A DNA stretch of 64,000 nucleotides from Flavobacterium sp. (GCA_012837155.1 CP051546.1:971075-1035074); one strand, 5' to 3'; positions 40,545-51,482 are shown, counted from the first letter of the stretch. A program made the numbers and translations. The notes: generated by a model not told the origin, from the sequence alone.

Positions 40545-43536
40545 ATGACCAAAGAAAACCAAATAGAACAAAGCTTAATTAACAAGCTAACAGATTTAAA
40601 ATATACCAACCGTCCTGATATTAAGGACAGATTCTCTCTTGAACAAAACTTTCGTGAGAAATTTGAATTACTCAATCGCGTTCGTTTGAGTAATTCTGAA
40701 TTTGCGAGATTGCGTGATGAAATCATAACGCCTGATGTTTTTGCAGCTTCCAAAACCTTGCGAGAGAAAAATTACTTTCAGCGTGAAGATGGAACGCCTC
40801 TGCATTATACTTTGGTAAACATTAAAGATTGGTGCAAAAATGATTTCGAAGTTATCAATCAATTACGAATCAATACCGAAAATAGTAACCATCGTTATGA
40901 TGTCGTTATTTTGATAAACGGATTGCCAATTGTTCAAATTGAATTGAAAGGTGTTGGAATATCGCCAAGACAAGCGATGCAACAAATTGTAGATTATAAA
41001 AACGATGCAGGTAATGGTTACACAAATTCATTAATGTGTTTTATGCAGTTGTTTATTGTTAGTAATCAATCAAATACATATTACTTTGCTAATAATAAAA
41101 ATCAACATTTTCAATTTAATGCAGATGAACAATTTTTGCCTGTGTATCAATTAGCTGACGAGGAAAATAAAAAGATTACACACTTAGATTCTTTTTCGGA
41201 TAAATTTTTAACCAAATGTACTTTAGGTGAATTGATCAGTAAATATATGGTATTGGTAGAAAGTGAGCAAAAGCTTTTAGTAATGCGACCTTATCAAATT
41301 TATGCGGTCAAAAACATTGTAGATTGCATCAATCAAAATCGTGGTAACGGCTATATTTGGCACACCACCGGTAGTGGAAAAACCTTAACTTCATTTAAAG
41401 CTTCTACACTATTAAAGAAAATCCAGATATTGAAAAATGTTTGTTTGTGGTGGATAGAAAAGATCTAGACAGACAAAACTCGTGAAGAATTTAATAAATT
41501 TCAAGAAGGAAGCGTTGAAGAAAATACGAATACCGAAAGTTTAGTGAGACGCTTATTATCTTCTGATTATTCGGATAAGGTTATTGTAACTACCATTCAA
41601 AAATTAGGGCTAGCTTTAGACCCTAAAAACAATTATAAAGAACGCTTGAAATCTTTAAGCGATAGCAGAATCGTGTTTATTTTTGACGAATGCCATCGTT
41701 CGCAATTTGGAGAAAACCACAAAGCTATCAAGGAATTTTTTCCTAAAGCTCAATTGTTTGGTTTTACTGGTACACCTATTTTTGAAGAAAATTCTAATTA
41801 TACCATTCGAGAAGGCGAAGAAGCTTCATATAAAACCACTGAATCTATATTTGAAAAACAATTTCCTGCTTACACGATTACACACGCAATTGAAGATAAA
41901 AATGTATTGCGTTTTCATATCGATTATTTCAAAGGAAAAGGAGATATAAACCCAAAACCTGGTGAACCCATTGCACAACAAGCGGTAGTAGATGCAATTA
42001 TAGAGAAACATGATGCGGCCACAAATCAAAGAAAATTTAATGCTATTTTAGCAACAGCTTCTATCAATAATGCTATTGAATATTATAGATTATTTAAAGA
42101 AACACAAAAGAAAAAAACGGAATTTGATCCAACATATATTCCGTTAAATATTGCCTGTGTTTTTTCGCCTCCTGCACAAGTGTTAGCAAAAGAAGGCGAC
42201 GCCAAAAACGCAGAAGACATCAAGCAATTGCAAGAAGATTTACTTCAGGAAAAAGAAGATAATAAAGTAAATCCCGAAGAAAAGAAAAAGGCATTAATCG
42301 AAATTATTGACGATTACAACAAACAATTCGGCACCAGTCATAACATCAACGAATTTGATGGTTATTACCAAAACGTACAAGCACGAATCAAAGAACAAAA
42401 ATACAGCAACCGTGATTATCCACACAAAAACAAAATAGACATTGCCATTGTAGTAGATATGCTGCTTACTGGTTTTGATTCTAAGTTCTTGAACACCTTG
42501 TATGTTGATAAAAACCTGAGATACCACGGATTGATTCAAGCCTTTTCACGCACCAATCGGGTTTTGAATGATAGTAAGCCTTATGGAAATATCTTGGATT
42601 TCCGTTCGCAACAGGAACAAGTTAATCAAGCAATAACTTTGTTTTCTGGTGAAAAAAGTGCTGATAAAGCCTTTAAAATATGGATGGTTGATCCTGCTCC
42701 TGTAGTGATTGAGGAATACAAAAAAGCAGTGGAAGCCTTGGGCTATTTTATGCAAGAAAACAATTTGGTCAATGAACCGCAGGAAGTGTATAACTTGAAA
42801 GGTGACAGTGCTAAAATTGCTTTTGTGAAAAACTTCAAAGAAGTACAAAGACTTAAAACGCAATTGGACCAATACACCGATTTAGACCAAAAGCAAAAAG
42901 AAGTTATTGAAACCATTTTACCAACCGACAAGTTGCTTTCGTTTAGAAGTTCGTACATAGAAACCGCCAAACAGTTTAAAGCTAGACAAGACAAAGAAGG
43001 TAACGATGCACCAGCCGATATACAACAATTGGATTTTGAATTTGTATTATTTGCCTCTGCGGTGATTGATTATGATTACATCATTAATTTGGTAGCAGAC
43101 AACTTGCAAATGAAACCGTCTAAACAAAAAATGAGTAAAGACGAAATTATTCGTTTGTTGAGTGCTACGGCAAATATGATGGAAGAACAAGAAGATTTGA
43201 GCGATTACATTAACAGCTTGGATTGGAAAATCGGACAAGATGCCGACAAATTGCGAAACGGTTACCAAATTTTTAAAAATGAAAAAAACGATGCGGCATT
43301 AGCTGCAATAGCCAAAGCCAACGGATTAGAAACCGCTGCTTTAAAAACCTTTGTAGCCAACATAATGAGCCGTTTGATTTTTGATGGAGAAAAAACTAAC
43401 CGATTTGTTAGAACCTTTAGAACTAAACTGGAAGGAGCGCAGTGTAAAAGAACAAGCACTAATGACTGACTTGATACCCTTACTAAAAAAACAAGCCCAA
43501 GGACGAGAAATATCTGGATTGACGGCTTACGAGTAA
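40545..43536 (+). CDS. hsdR: Type I restriction enzyme, R subunit (three frameshifts)
   Basis: Motor and nuclease subunit of a type I restriction system. The nuclease core is near residues 110-140 (YDVVILINGLPIVQIELKG, the E-x-K of PD-(D/E)xK). Helicase motifs follow: Walker A HTTGSGKT, DEAD-type DECH (IFDECHRSQFG), motif III FTGTP, and a late VVDMLLTGFDSKFLNTLYVD. An A is missing in 41414-41416, one is extra in 41475-41478, and one is extra in 43390-43395; repaired, it is ~997 residues ending SGLTAYE. All shifts are in A runs, as elsewhere. It is first in the island, with hsdS and hsdM downstream after a 2.6-kb insertion. Confidence 0.93.
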
Positions 43537-43558
43537 TTTAAAAAAATTACTTGTCGTT

Positions 43559-43574
43559 TTCCTGACGTCAGGAA
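43559..43574. repeat. Perfect 16-bp palindrome
   Basis: TTCCTGAC followed by its exact reverse complement GTCAGGAA, in the short gap between hsdR and the truncated rhuM gene. It could be an operator or a repeat fragment; nothing in the sequence decides. Confidence 0.7.
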
Positions 43575-43626
43575 GATGATAAAACCAGGAAAAGTTGTTA
43601 AAAAAGAAAATGATTGTGAAAAAACT

Positions 43627-44151
43627 ATGGACGAAATTATACTATATCAATCTAATGAACTGCTCGAACGGATTGAGGTAAAGGTAGAAGGCGATACTGT
43701 TTGGCTCTCTCAACAACAAATGGCTATGCTTTTTATGCAAACAAAACAAAATATTAGTTTACACATCAATAATTGTTTTAAAGAGGGTGAATTAGAAAAA
43801 ACCGCAACTGTCAAGGAATCCTTGACAGTTCAAAAAGAAGGCAACAGAAATGTACAACGTACTCTTGAATTTTACAACCTAGATGTTATTATCTCCGTAG
43901 GATATAGAGTAAAATCAAAACAAGGCACGCAGTTCAGAATTTGGGCAACGCAGGTTTTAAGAGATTATTTATTAAAAGGTTATGCCATAAACCAACGAAT
44001 GAATCGCATTGAAGACAATGTAGAAAATTTAGCAAAGAAAGTGGACACTATTTCTTTACAAATAAATTCAAACCTTATTCCCAACCAAGGCGTGTTTTTT
44101 GACGGACAAGTATTTGATGCCTACGAGTTGGCTTCTAAACAAATTGTCTGA
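43627..44151 (+). pseudogene. RhuM-like protein, 3'-truncated by a repeat
   Basis: 175 residues from ATG 43627 (an in-frame ATG 51 bases earlier also exists). It has the RhuM N-terminal domain (VWLSQQQMAMLFMQTKQNISLHINNCF, then LEFYNLDVIISVGYRVKS and GTQFRIWATQVLRDYLLKG) found again in the intact copy at 47460. After ~150 residues it runs into the 28-bp inverted repeat and stops at the TGA inside it, so the tail (FDAYELASKQIV) is cut. Full-length relatives continue well beyond this point. A short functional form cannot be excluded. Confidence 0.7.
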
Positions 44152-44171
44152 ATCAGGATTTACAAGATTAT
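44144..44171. repeat. 28-bp inverted repeat, left end of the GxxExxY cassette
   Basis: TTGTCTGAATCAGGATTTAC and eight more bases; 27 of 28 match the reverse complement of 46111-46138. It overlaps the last codons of the truncated rhuM gene. Confidence 0.85.
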
Positions 44172-44208
44172 AAGATTTGCAGGATTTAAAAAAATAAAAA
44201 TAAATTTA

Positions 44209-44565
44209 ATGGATTTAGACCAATTGACATATAAAATAAATGGTTGTGCTATGAAAGTGCACAATACCCTAGGAAATGGTTTTCAAGAAGTTATTTATCA
44301 AAGATGTTTGGCTATTGAATTGGGTAATGCGGGAATAGCATTTCAAAGAGAAGAATCCCAAACTATTTATTATGAAGGAATTGATGTAGGTACTAGAAGA
44401 GCTGATTTTATTGTCGAAGAAAGCGTAATAGTAGAATTGAAAGCACTAATAAACATAGAAGATGTGCATTTAGCACAAGCCAAAAATTATGTTGTGGCAT
44501 ATAACAAACCTGTAGGATTACTAATTAGTCAATCCTTAAATATGACACAACAAATTGATTGTTAA
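44209..44565 (+). CDS. GxxExxY protein (PD-(D/E)xK nuclease-like)
   Basis: A 118-residue protein with the name-giving motif GNGFQEVIYQRCLAIEL (G-x2-E-x2-Y) and a nuclease-like core RRADFIVEESVIVELKAL (D ... E-x-K), followed by HLAQAKNYVVAYNKPVGLLI. The family is predicted to be a PD-(D/E)xK-fold protein of unknown function and is scattered in mobile contexts. Here it lies inside a segment bounded by 28-bp inverted repeats, followed by an IS5-like element. Confidence 0.88.
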   Translation: MDLDQLTYKINGCAMKVHNTLGNGFQEVIYQRCLAIELGNAGIAFQREESQTIYYEGIDVGTRRADFIVEESVIVELKALINIEDVHLAQAKNYVVAYNKPVGLLISQSLNMTQQIDC

Positions 44566-44583
44566 TAACTTGTAGATAAAAAC

Positions 44584-45999
44584 AACTTAAAAACACTAAG
44601 TTAAATTGCCAAAAAGTGTATATTTAGGTATAAAAAAGTGGCAATATGTTAGGTAAAATAAAACCGAATTTTCAGCAAAATTTATTTCAGACTAGGCTGA
44701 CAGATCTTATAAACCTTGAGCATCCTTTGGTAAAACTCGCAGGGGAGCTTGATTGGTCAAAAATGGAGTTTGAGTTCCAAAACCTATATTCAGAGCAAGG
44801 AAGACCCTCTATTCCGATTAGAAAAATAGCAGGTTTACTGCTGTTAAAAGAGATGTTTAAAGAGAGTGATGAATCTGTAGTTGAACGTTGGATAGAAACC
44901 CTTATTGGCAATATTTTACAGGAGAATATTTTTTTCAAAACAAGCAACCTTTTGACCCGAGTGAGTTTGTTCATTTTAGAAAGAGACTGAAAGAGAAAGG
45001 ATTAGAATTTATTTTAAGTCAAACAGTAGCCTTGCATCCAGAGGCGAAAAATGAAAAGGAAGTTCAGATTGACACCACTGTTCAAGAAAAAAATATTACT
45101 TTTCCAACCGATGCCAAATTAGCTAAAAAGGTAATTGACAATTGTGCAAAAATAGCTGAAAAAGAAGGAGTTAAACAAAGACAAACTTATAAAAGGGTAG
45201 CCAAACAACATCTTCGGGATGCTTATTTTGGACATCATCCCAAACGAAAAAAGAAAGCTATAATGGCGCGAAAAAAGTTGCGAACCATTGGTAAGCGAGT
45301 CGTTCGAGAATTGGAACGCAAGTTGCCTGAAGAAATTTTAAAACAATACGAAACAGAATTTAGCAATTACAAAAAAGTACTCACTCAGGAAAGAAACAGC
45401 AAGGAAAAAATATACAGTTTACACGAACCTCAAACAGCCTGTATAGCAAAAGGGAAAGCTCATAAAGCGTATGAATTTGGAACAAAAGTAGCGGTAACAA
45501 GAGGTCGAAAAACAGGAGTCATTACCTCAATAAAACGATTTTCAGGCAATCCTCACGATAGCAAAACCTTAGAAGAATCATTAGCACAAAGCCAGCGAGT
45601 TAGAGAGCAAATTGGAGGTACAAGACCAACAATAGCAAGTACAGACAGAGGATTTAGAGGTGTCACACAAGTTGAAAATACACAAATAGTAATCCCAAAA
45701 AACACAAAAGAAAAATCAAGATACAAACAAGACGTTGCCCGAAAAAGATTTAGAGCCAGAGCGGCAATAGAACCAACAATATCCCATTTAAAAAGAAACC
45801 ACGCTTTAGGATTAAATTTCCTCAAAGGCGTGGCTGGAGATATTAATAATGCACTTTTAGCAGGTATTGGTTACAATCTAAAAATGAGGTTTAACCATAT
45901 CAAAGCACAATTTATTCTTTGTCTCGAATTTTTAATGCATATTTTTGCAAATGTGTTTTTGATAAAAAATCTAAAAACTCAAAAAGTGAGTTTTTAAGG
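44584..45999 (+). mobile_element. IS5-like insertion sequence
   Basis: About 1.4 kb around a single transposase gene. Short imperfect ends can be seen: CTTAAAAAC at 44585-44593 and its reverse complement GTTTTTAAG at 45990-45998. I could not identify a clear target-site duplication, so the exact ends are approximate. It lies inside the GxxExxY cassette. Confidence 0.7.
44646..45997 (+). CDS. IS5 family transposase (one frameshift)
   Basis: About 450 residues when repaired. The N-terminal part (LVKLAGELDWSKMEFEFQNLYSEQGRPSIPIRKIAGLLLL) and FVHFRKRLKEKGLEFIL are the IS5/IS1182-type opening. The DDE catalytic core is suggested by VQIDTTVQE, ASTDRGFRG and RAAIEPTISHLKRNH. An A is missing in 44896-44898 (restored: WIENPYWQYFTGEYFFQ). 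Between the first two acidic residues lies a long basic region (HPKRKKKAIMARKKLRTIGKR). If the shift is real the transposase is inactive. Confidence 0.88.
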
Positions 46000-46110
46000 A
46001 ATGACTAATTAACTTTGGAAGCATAAGTTTACAGTTTAAAAAAATATACAATCCAAAATACAATCCCGATATCAAAAACGTACATCACACTACAATAATC
46101 AAGCAATCCA

Positions 46111-46138
46111 ATAATCCTGTAAATCCTGATTCAGACAA
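46111..46138. repeat. 28-bp inverted repeat, right end of the GxxExxY cassette
   Basis: Matches the left repeat (44144-44171) in reverse orientation at 27 of 28 bases. The hsdS start codon follows directly at 46139. Confidence 0.85.
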
Positions 46139-47456
46139 ATGAATAATCAAATAAACAAACTAATTCCAGAACTTCGTTTTCCTGAGTTTGTGAATAATAG
46201 GGAATGGGATTTAAAAGAGTTTTCAGAATTTATTAAACTTGATAGAGGAAGTTCTCCAAGACCAATTCAGGACTATCTAACACAAGATAAATCTGGTGTT
46301 AATTGGATAAAAATTGGAGATACAAAAAACTCTAAAAATTCAGTGATTTATCAAGTTGAAGAGAAAATTACACCAAATGGAGCTGAAAAATCAAGAAGAG
46401 TTGAAAAAGGAGAATTGATTTTAGCAAATTCTATGAGTTTTGGAAAAACCTATGAATTGGCTATAGATGGATGTATTTATGATGGATGGTTTGTGCTTCG
46501 AAAATATGAAAATCATTTTCACAAACCTTTTTTGTTACAATTGTTAAATTCTGATTTTATGCAAAATCAGTATAAAAAGCTTTCAGCTGGTGGAATTGTA
46601 CAAAATATAAGTAGTGATATTGTATATAATTCAAAATTATTCTATACAAAAATAGAAGAACAACAAAAAATAGCCAATTGTCTTTCTTCATTAGATGAAT
46701 TACTCACTGCTCATACCGATAAATTAGAAACCTTAAAAATCTATAAAAAAGGATTGATGCAAACCTTTTTCCGCAAAAAGGTGAAAAAGCACCTAAATTA
46801 AGGTTTAAGGAGTTTGAGAAAGATGGAAATTGGATTTTTGAACCCTTAGATAAAATATATTCATTTTTAGTTACTAATTCCTTTTCAAGAGAAAATCTAA
46901 ATTATGAAAATGGTAAGGTAAAGAATATTCATTATGGAGATATTCATACAAAATTTTCAACCTTGTTTGATATTACAAAAGAAAAAGTTCCCTTCATAAA
47001 CTCAGAAGTTTCGATTGAAAGAATTAGACAAGAATGTTATTGCCAAGAAGGAGATATTGTTTTTGCCGATGCTTCAGAAGATTTGAATGATGTCGGAAAA
47101 AGTATAGAAATTATTAACTTGAATAATGAAAAATTACTTTCGGGTTTACATACATTATTGGCAAGACAAATTGAACCAAAATTAGTAGTTGGTTTTGGTG
47201 GTTATTTATTTCAATCAAATAAAATTAGAAGTCAAATAAAAAAGAAGCTCAAGGTGCAAAAGTACTTGGCGTTTCAGGAACAAGACTTTCAAATATTGAA
47301 ATGTTTTATCCAAAAAACAAACAAGAACAGCAAAAAATAGCAGATACACTTACTTCATTAGATACGTTAATCCAAGAACAATCCAATAAAATAGAACAAC
47401 TGAAATCACATAAAAGAGGGTTAATGCAAGGGTTGTTTCCTAAAATGAAAAATTAA
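46139..47456 (+). CDS. hsdS: Type I restriction system, specificity subunit (two frameshifts)
   Basis: DNA-recognition subunit with two target-recognition domains. The halves are visible: LIPELRFPEFVNNREWDL at the start and PKLRFKEFEKDGNWIFEPL after ~215 residues, each followed by a variable domain and a conserved helix (KIEEQQKIANCLSSLDELLTAH; KQEQQKIADTLTSLDTLI). An A is missing in 46761-46763 and another in 47238-47243; repaired, the protein is ~439 residues ending RGLMQGLFPKMKN. The start abuts the cassette's right repeat, and the stop lies 3 bases before the RhuM gene. Confidence 0.93.
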
Positions 47457-47459
47457 GAA

Positions 47460-48452
47460 ATGAGTGATTTAGTTCCACAAAATAGCTTTATACTTTACAC
47501 CACACCACAAGGAGAGGTAAAACTAAATGTATTATTGCAAGGCGAAACCATTTGGCTCACACAAGAGCAAATGAGCCAATTATTTGACAGGGAAAGAAGT
47601 GTAATTACTAAACACATCGGTAATGTATTCTCAGAGGGTGAACTTGAAGAAAAAAGCAATGTGCAAATTTTGCACATTAGTGGTTCAGACAAACCTGTCA
47701 AGTTTTACAACCTTGATGTAATCATTTCAGTTGGCTACCGTGTAAAATCGCAAAGAGGTACGCAATTCAGAATTTGGGCAACCCAAACCTTAAAAGAATA
47801 CATCATTAAAGGTTTTATTCTTGACGATGACCGCTTGAAACAAAGCGAAACGGTTTTTGGTAAAGATTATTTTAAAGAATTACTAGAGCGAGTTCGTTCC
47901 ATTCGGGCAAATGAACGTCGTATTTACCAACAAATCACTGATATTTTTGCAGAATGTAGTATTGATTATGACCCTCAATCAGAAATAACTAAGAATTTCT
48001 ATGCAATGGTTCAAAATAAGTTTCATTTTGCGATTACAGGTCAAACAGCTGCTGAAATTATTTATAAAAACGCCAATGCTGCTAAACAAAATATGGGCTT
48101 AACCACTTGGAAAAATGCTCCAGCAGGTAGAATCTTGAAATCAGACACTTCTATTGCTAAAAATTACCTTCAAGAAAAAGAAATTAAGCAACTTGAACGC
48201 ACAATCACAAGCTATTTTGATTACATCGAAAACTTGATTGAAAGAGAAAATACTTTTACAATGGAATCTTTGGCTAAAAGTGTAGATAAGTTTTTGAACT
48301 TTAACGAATTCAAAATTTTAGAAGGAAAGGGAAAAATTTCGCATAGCATTGCCATTTCAAAAGCCAGTACTGAATATGACGAGTTTAATAAAACTCAAAA
48401 AATAATCTCTGATTTTGATAAAGAGATTAAAAAATTAAACGGAAAAAAATAA
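47460..48452 (+). CDS. RhuM family protein, intact
   Basis: 330 residues. The N-terminal domain (LQGETIWLTQEQMSQLFDRERSVITKHI; VKFYNLDVIISVGYRVKSQRGTQFRIWATQTLKEYIIKGF) resembles a winged-helix/phage antirepressor-type DNA-binding fold, and a C-terminal helical part follows (FTMESLAKSVDKFLNFNEFKIL). The family is named after a Salmonella virulence-island gene; its biochemical role is unknown. It starts 3 bases after hsdS, and its TAA shares one base with the hsdM ATG, so the three are almost certainly co-translated. From memory, RhuM genes recur within type I restriction operons. Confidence 0.85.
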   Translation: MSDLVPQNSFILYTTPQGEVKLNVLLQGETIWLTQEQMSQLFDRERSVITKHIGNVFSEGELEEKSNVQILHISGSDKPVKFYNLDVIISVGYRVKSQRGTQFRIWATQTLKEYIIKGFILDDDRLKQSETVFGKDYFKELLERVRSIRANERRIYQQITDIFAECSIDYDPQSEITKNFYAMVQNKFHFAITGQTAAEIIYKNANAAKQNMGLTTWKNAPAGRILKSDTSIAKNYLQEKEIKQLERTITSYFDYIENLIERENTFTMESLAKSVDKFLNFNEFKILEGKGKISHSIAISKASTEYDEFNKTQKIISDFDKEIKKLNGKK

Positions 48453-50061
48453 TGACACAAAGAGAACAACAACAATTGGGTAAAACCCTTTGGGATATAG
48501 CAGACAACTTACGTGGTGCGATGAATGCCGATGATTTTAGAGATTATATGCTATCGTTTCTTTTTTGAGGTATTTATCTTCTAATTATGAAGAATCTGCC
48601 AAAAAAGAATTGGGTAGAGATTATCCAAAATTAGAAGAAAATGACAATCGTAATGCATTAAGTGTTTGGTATGCTGCCAATGAACAAGATGTACCCGAGT
48701 TTGAAAAACAAATGCGTAGAAAAGTGCATTATGTAATCAAACCGCAGTATATGTGGAGCAGTATTGCTGAGATGGCTCGCACACAAGACCAAGATTTATT
48801 AGATGCATTAGACAAAGGTTTCAAATACATTGAAAATGATTCGTTTGAAAATGCGTTTCAAGGTTTGTTTTCGGAAATCAATTTGAATTCAGAAAAATTA
48901 GGTAAAACTCATAAAGACAGAAATGATAAGCTTTGTGTAATTATTCAAAAAATTGCCGAAGGCATCAAAGACTTCTCCACTTCATCAGATACGCTAGGTG
49001 ATGCTTACGAATATTTAATTGGGCAATTTGCTGCAGGTTCTGGTAAAAAAGCAGGAGAGTTTTATACCCCGCAACAAATATCCTCCATACTTTCTGAAAT
49101 TGTAACTTTAGATAGTCAAGATCCAACTACTGGTCCAAAAATTAAACTGGAAAAAGTACTGGATTTTGCAAGTGGTTCGGGATCACTTTTACTAAATGTT
49201 AGAAAACGTATCAAAGAAAATGGCGGAAGCGTGGGTAAAATTTATGGTCAAGAAAAAAATATCACGACCTACAATTTAGCTCGTATGAATATGCTGTTAC
49301 ACGGTATGAAAGATACCGAGTTTGAGATTTTTCACGGAGATACTTTACTCAACCAATGGGATGAATTAAACGAGATGAATCCAGCTAAGAAAATTGAGTT
49401 TGATGCTATTGTAGCCAATCCGCCCTTTAGTTTGCGTTGGGAACCCAACGAAGCTATGGGAGAAGATTTCCGTTTTAAAAGTTATGGTTTAGCACCAAAA
49501 TCGGCAGCTGATTTCGCTTTTTTATTGCACGGTTTTCATTTCTTGGGCAAAGAAGGAACAATGGCTATAATTTTACCTCACGGCGTTTTATTCCGTGGCG
49601 GCGCAGAAGAACGCATTAGAACTAAATTATTAAAAGATAATAATATTGATACCGTAATAGGTTTACCATCAAATCTGTTTTATTCTACAGGAATTCCTGT
49701 TTGTATTTTAGTTCTTAAAAAATGTAAAAAGCAAGAAGATGTTTTGTTTATCAATGCAAGTGAGCATTTTGAAAAAGGTAAAAGACAAAATACTTTAAGC
49801 GAAGAACATTTTGAAAAAATAATTGATACTTACAAATACAGGAACGAAATACCAAGATATTCTCGTCGAGTTTCAATAGAAGAAATTGAAAACCAAGGCT
49901 ATAACTTGAATATTTCTCGTTATGTAAATACTTCTCTTGATGAAGTAAAAATTGATTTGAGAGAAGTAAATCTAAAACTTGTTGATATCAATAAAAAAAT
50001 TATCGAAGCAACTGAAAAGCATAATCAATTTTTGAAAGATTTAGGATTGCCAATGATTTAA
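48452..50061 (+). CDS. hsdM: Type I restriction system, modification (methyltransferase) subunit (one frameshift)
   Basis: N6-adenine methyltransferase subunit. The SAM motif is VLDFASGSGSLLL, and the catalytic N-P-P-F motif is in FDAIVANPPFSLRW. The N-terminal domain (LGKTLWDIADNLRGAMNADDF) and GEFYTPQQISSIL are typical. A T is missing in the run at 48561-48566; without it the frame reads through SFLFLRYLSSNYEES to give ~537 residues. Methylation protects host DNA; with HsdS it forms the M2S1 core and with HsdR the full enzyme. Confidence 0.95.
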
Positions 50062-50180
50062 AAAAAAACAAAAAGTATTAATTTGGAGCAAAAATTACTA
50101 CAACATAAAAAAACACCTGATATTTTTTTATAACCAATAGATTGTCGATTTTTGTCCAGCATAAATCAATATAAATTAAA

Positions 50181-51419
50181 ATGGCGGTAGAAGATAAAGA
50201 GATTATTTTATTAAAAGTTTCTGGTCAGGACAAACCAGGTGTAACTACTGGGCTCACATCCATATTGGCAACGTATGATGCTATTATCTTAGACATTGGT
50301 CAAGCAGATATTCACGACACCCTATCTTTAGGAATTTTATTCGAAATAAAAGCAGGGTCTTCTTCGGCGGCTGTTTTAAAAGATTTGTTGTTTAAAGGGT
50401 ATGAATTGGGAATCAATGTAAAGTTTGTTCCAATTTCTATTCCTGATTATGAAAGTTGGGTAAAAGGACAGCGAAAACAACGTTATATCATCAATATTTT
50501 GGGAGAAACATTAACAGCGGTACAATTAGCGGCTGTGACCAAAATAATGTCAGATCAAAATTTAAACATTGACTCTATTGTGCGATTAACAGGGAGAACT
50601 TCGGTTATTGAAAAAGAAGCATATCCTCGTTCGTGCATACAATTATCAGTAACAGGCGAAATTGGGGACAAAACTTTGATGACGGCTAATTTTATGAAAA
50701 TTTCTAGAGATTTAGACGTTGACATCTCTTTTCAAGAAGATAATATTTTTAGAAGAAATAGGCGCCTAGTGTGTTTTGATATGGATTCTACCTTAATTCA
50801 AACCGAAGTCATTGACGAATTGGCTGAATTAGCAGGTGTTGGCGAGCAAGTTAGAGTCATTACAGAATCGGCCATGAATGGAGAAATTGATTTTAGCGAA
50901 AGTTTCAAAAAACGAATGGCGTTATTAGAAGGTTTGAGTGAAGACGTTTTGCATCATGTTGCTATAAATTTGCCCATAACAAAAGGAGCGCATCGTTTGA
51001 TGAAAGCTTTGAAATATTATGGTTTTAAAACCGCTATTTTATCTGGAGGATTTACCTATTTTGGCAATTATCTACAAAAGGAGTTAGGAATTGATTATGT
51101 TTATGCCAACCAATTGGAAATAAAGGATGGTAAGCTAACGGGTAACTATTTGGGCGAAATTGTGGATGGTGCAAAGAAGGCTGAATATTTAAAAGCTATC
51201 GCAGAAAAAGAAGGGATACATATCAATCAAACTATTGCTGTGGGCGATGGCGCAAATGATTTGCCTATGCTGAACCTAGCAGGTTTAGGAATTGCATTTC
51301 ACGCTAAACCAACGGTAAAAGAAAACGCAGCCACATCTATTTCGAGTCTAGGTTTAGATGGTATTTTATATCTGTTAGGCTATCATGACAGGCATATTGA
51401 TATGATGCAAGAAGAGTAA
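50181..51419 (+). CDS. serB: Phosphoserine phosphatase with two N-terminal ACT domains
   Basis: Last step of serine synthesis. Residues 1-170 form two ACT-type domains (LLKVSGQDKPGVTTGLTSIL; QRYIINILGETLTAVQLAAV), which bind amino acids and may give feedback control. The HAD phosphatase follows: nucleophile motif CFDMDSTLIQTE, motif II ILSGGFTYFGNY, motif IV VGDGANDLPML. It is 412 residues, normal for this form. It is the first chromosomal gene after the restriction island. Confidence 0.95.
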   Translation: MAVEDKEIILLKVSGQDKPGVTTGLTSILATYDAIILDIGQADIHDTLSLGILFEIKAGSSSAAVLKDLLFKGYELGINVKFVPISIPDYESWVKGQRKQRYIINILGETLTAVQLAAVTKIMSDQNLNIDSIVRLTGRTSVIEKEAYPRSCIQLSVTGEIGDKTLMTANFMKISRDLDVDISFQEDNIFRRNRRLVCFDMDSTLIQTEVIDELAELAGVGEQVRVITESAMNGEIDFSESFKKRMALLEGLSEDVLHHVAINLPITKGAHRLMKALKYYGFKTAILSGGFTYFGNYLQKELGIDYVYANQLEIKDGKLTGNYLGEIVDGAKKAEYLKAIAEKEGIHINQTIAVGDGANDLPMLNLAGLGIAFHAKPTVKENAATSISSLGLDGILYLLGYHDRHIDMMQEE

Positions 51420-51459
51420 AAGGTAATTATAACACCAGTTTGTTATAAAAATAGAAAGC

Positions 51460-51482
51460 AAACCACTTCTAATTGGTGGTTT
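51460..51482 (+). terminator. Weak hairpin after serB
   Basis: Stem AAACCAC / GTGGTTT with a 9-base loop lies between serB and the convergent aminotransferase gene, with only a short T stretch after it. Confidence 0.5.

Noticed and set aside
40545-43536. Phase variation of hsdR by homopolymer slippage
   Set aside because: The same kind of shift hits many housekeeping genes, so sequencing error is the simpler explanation.
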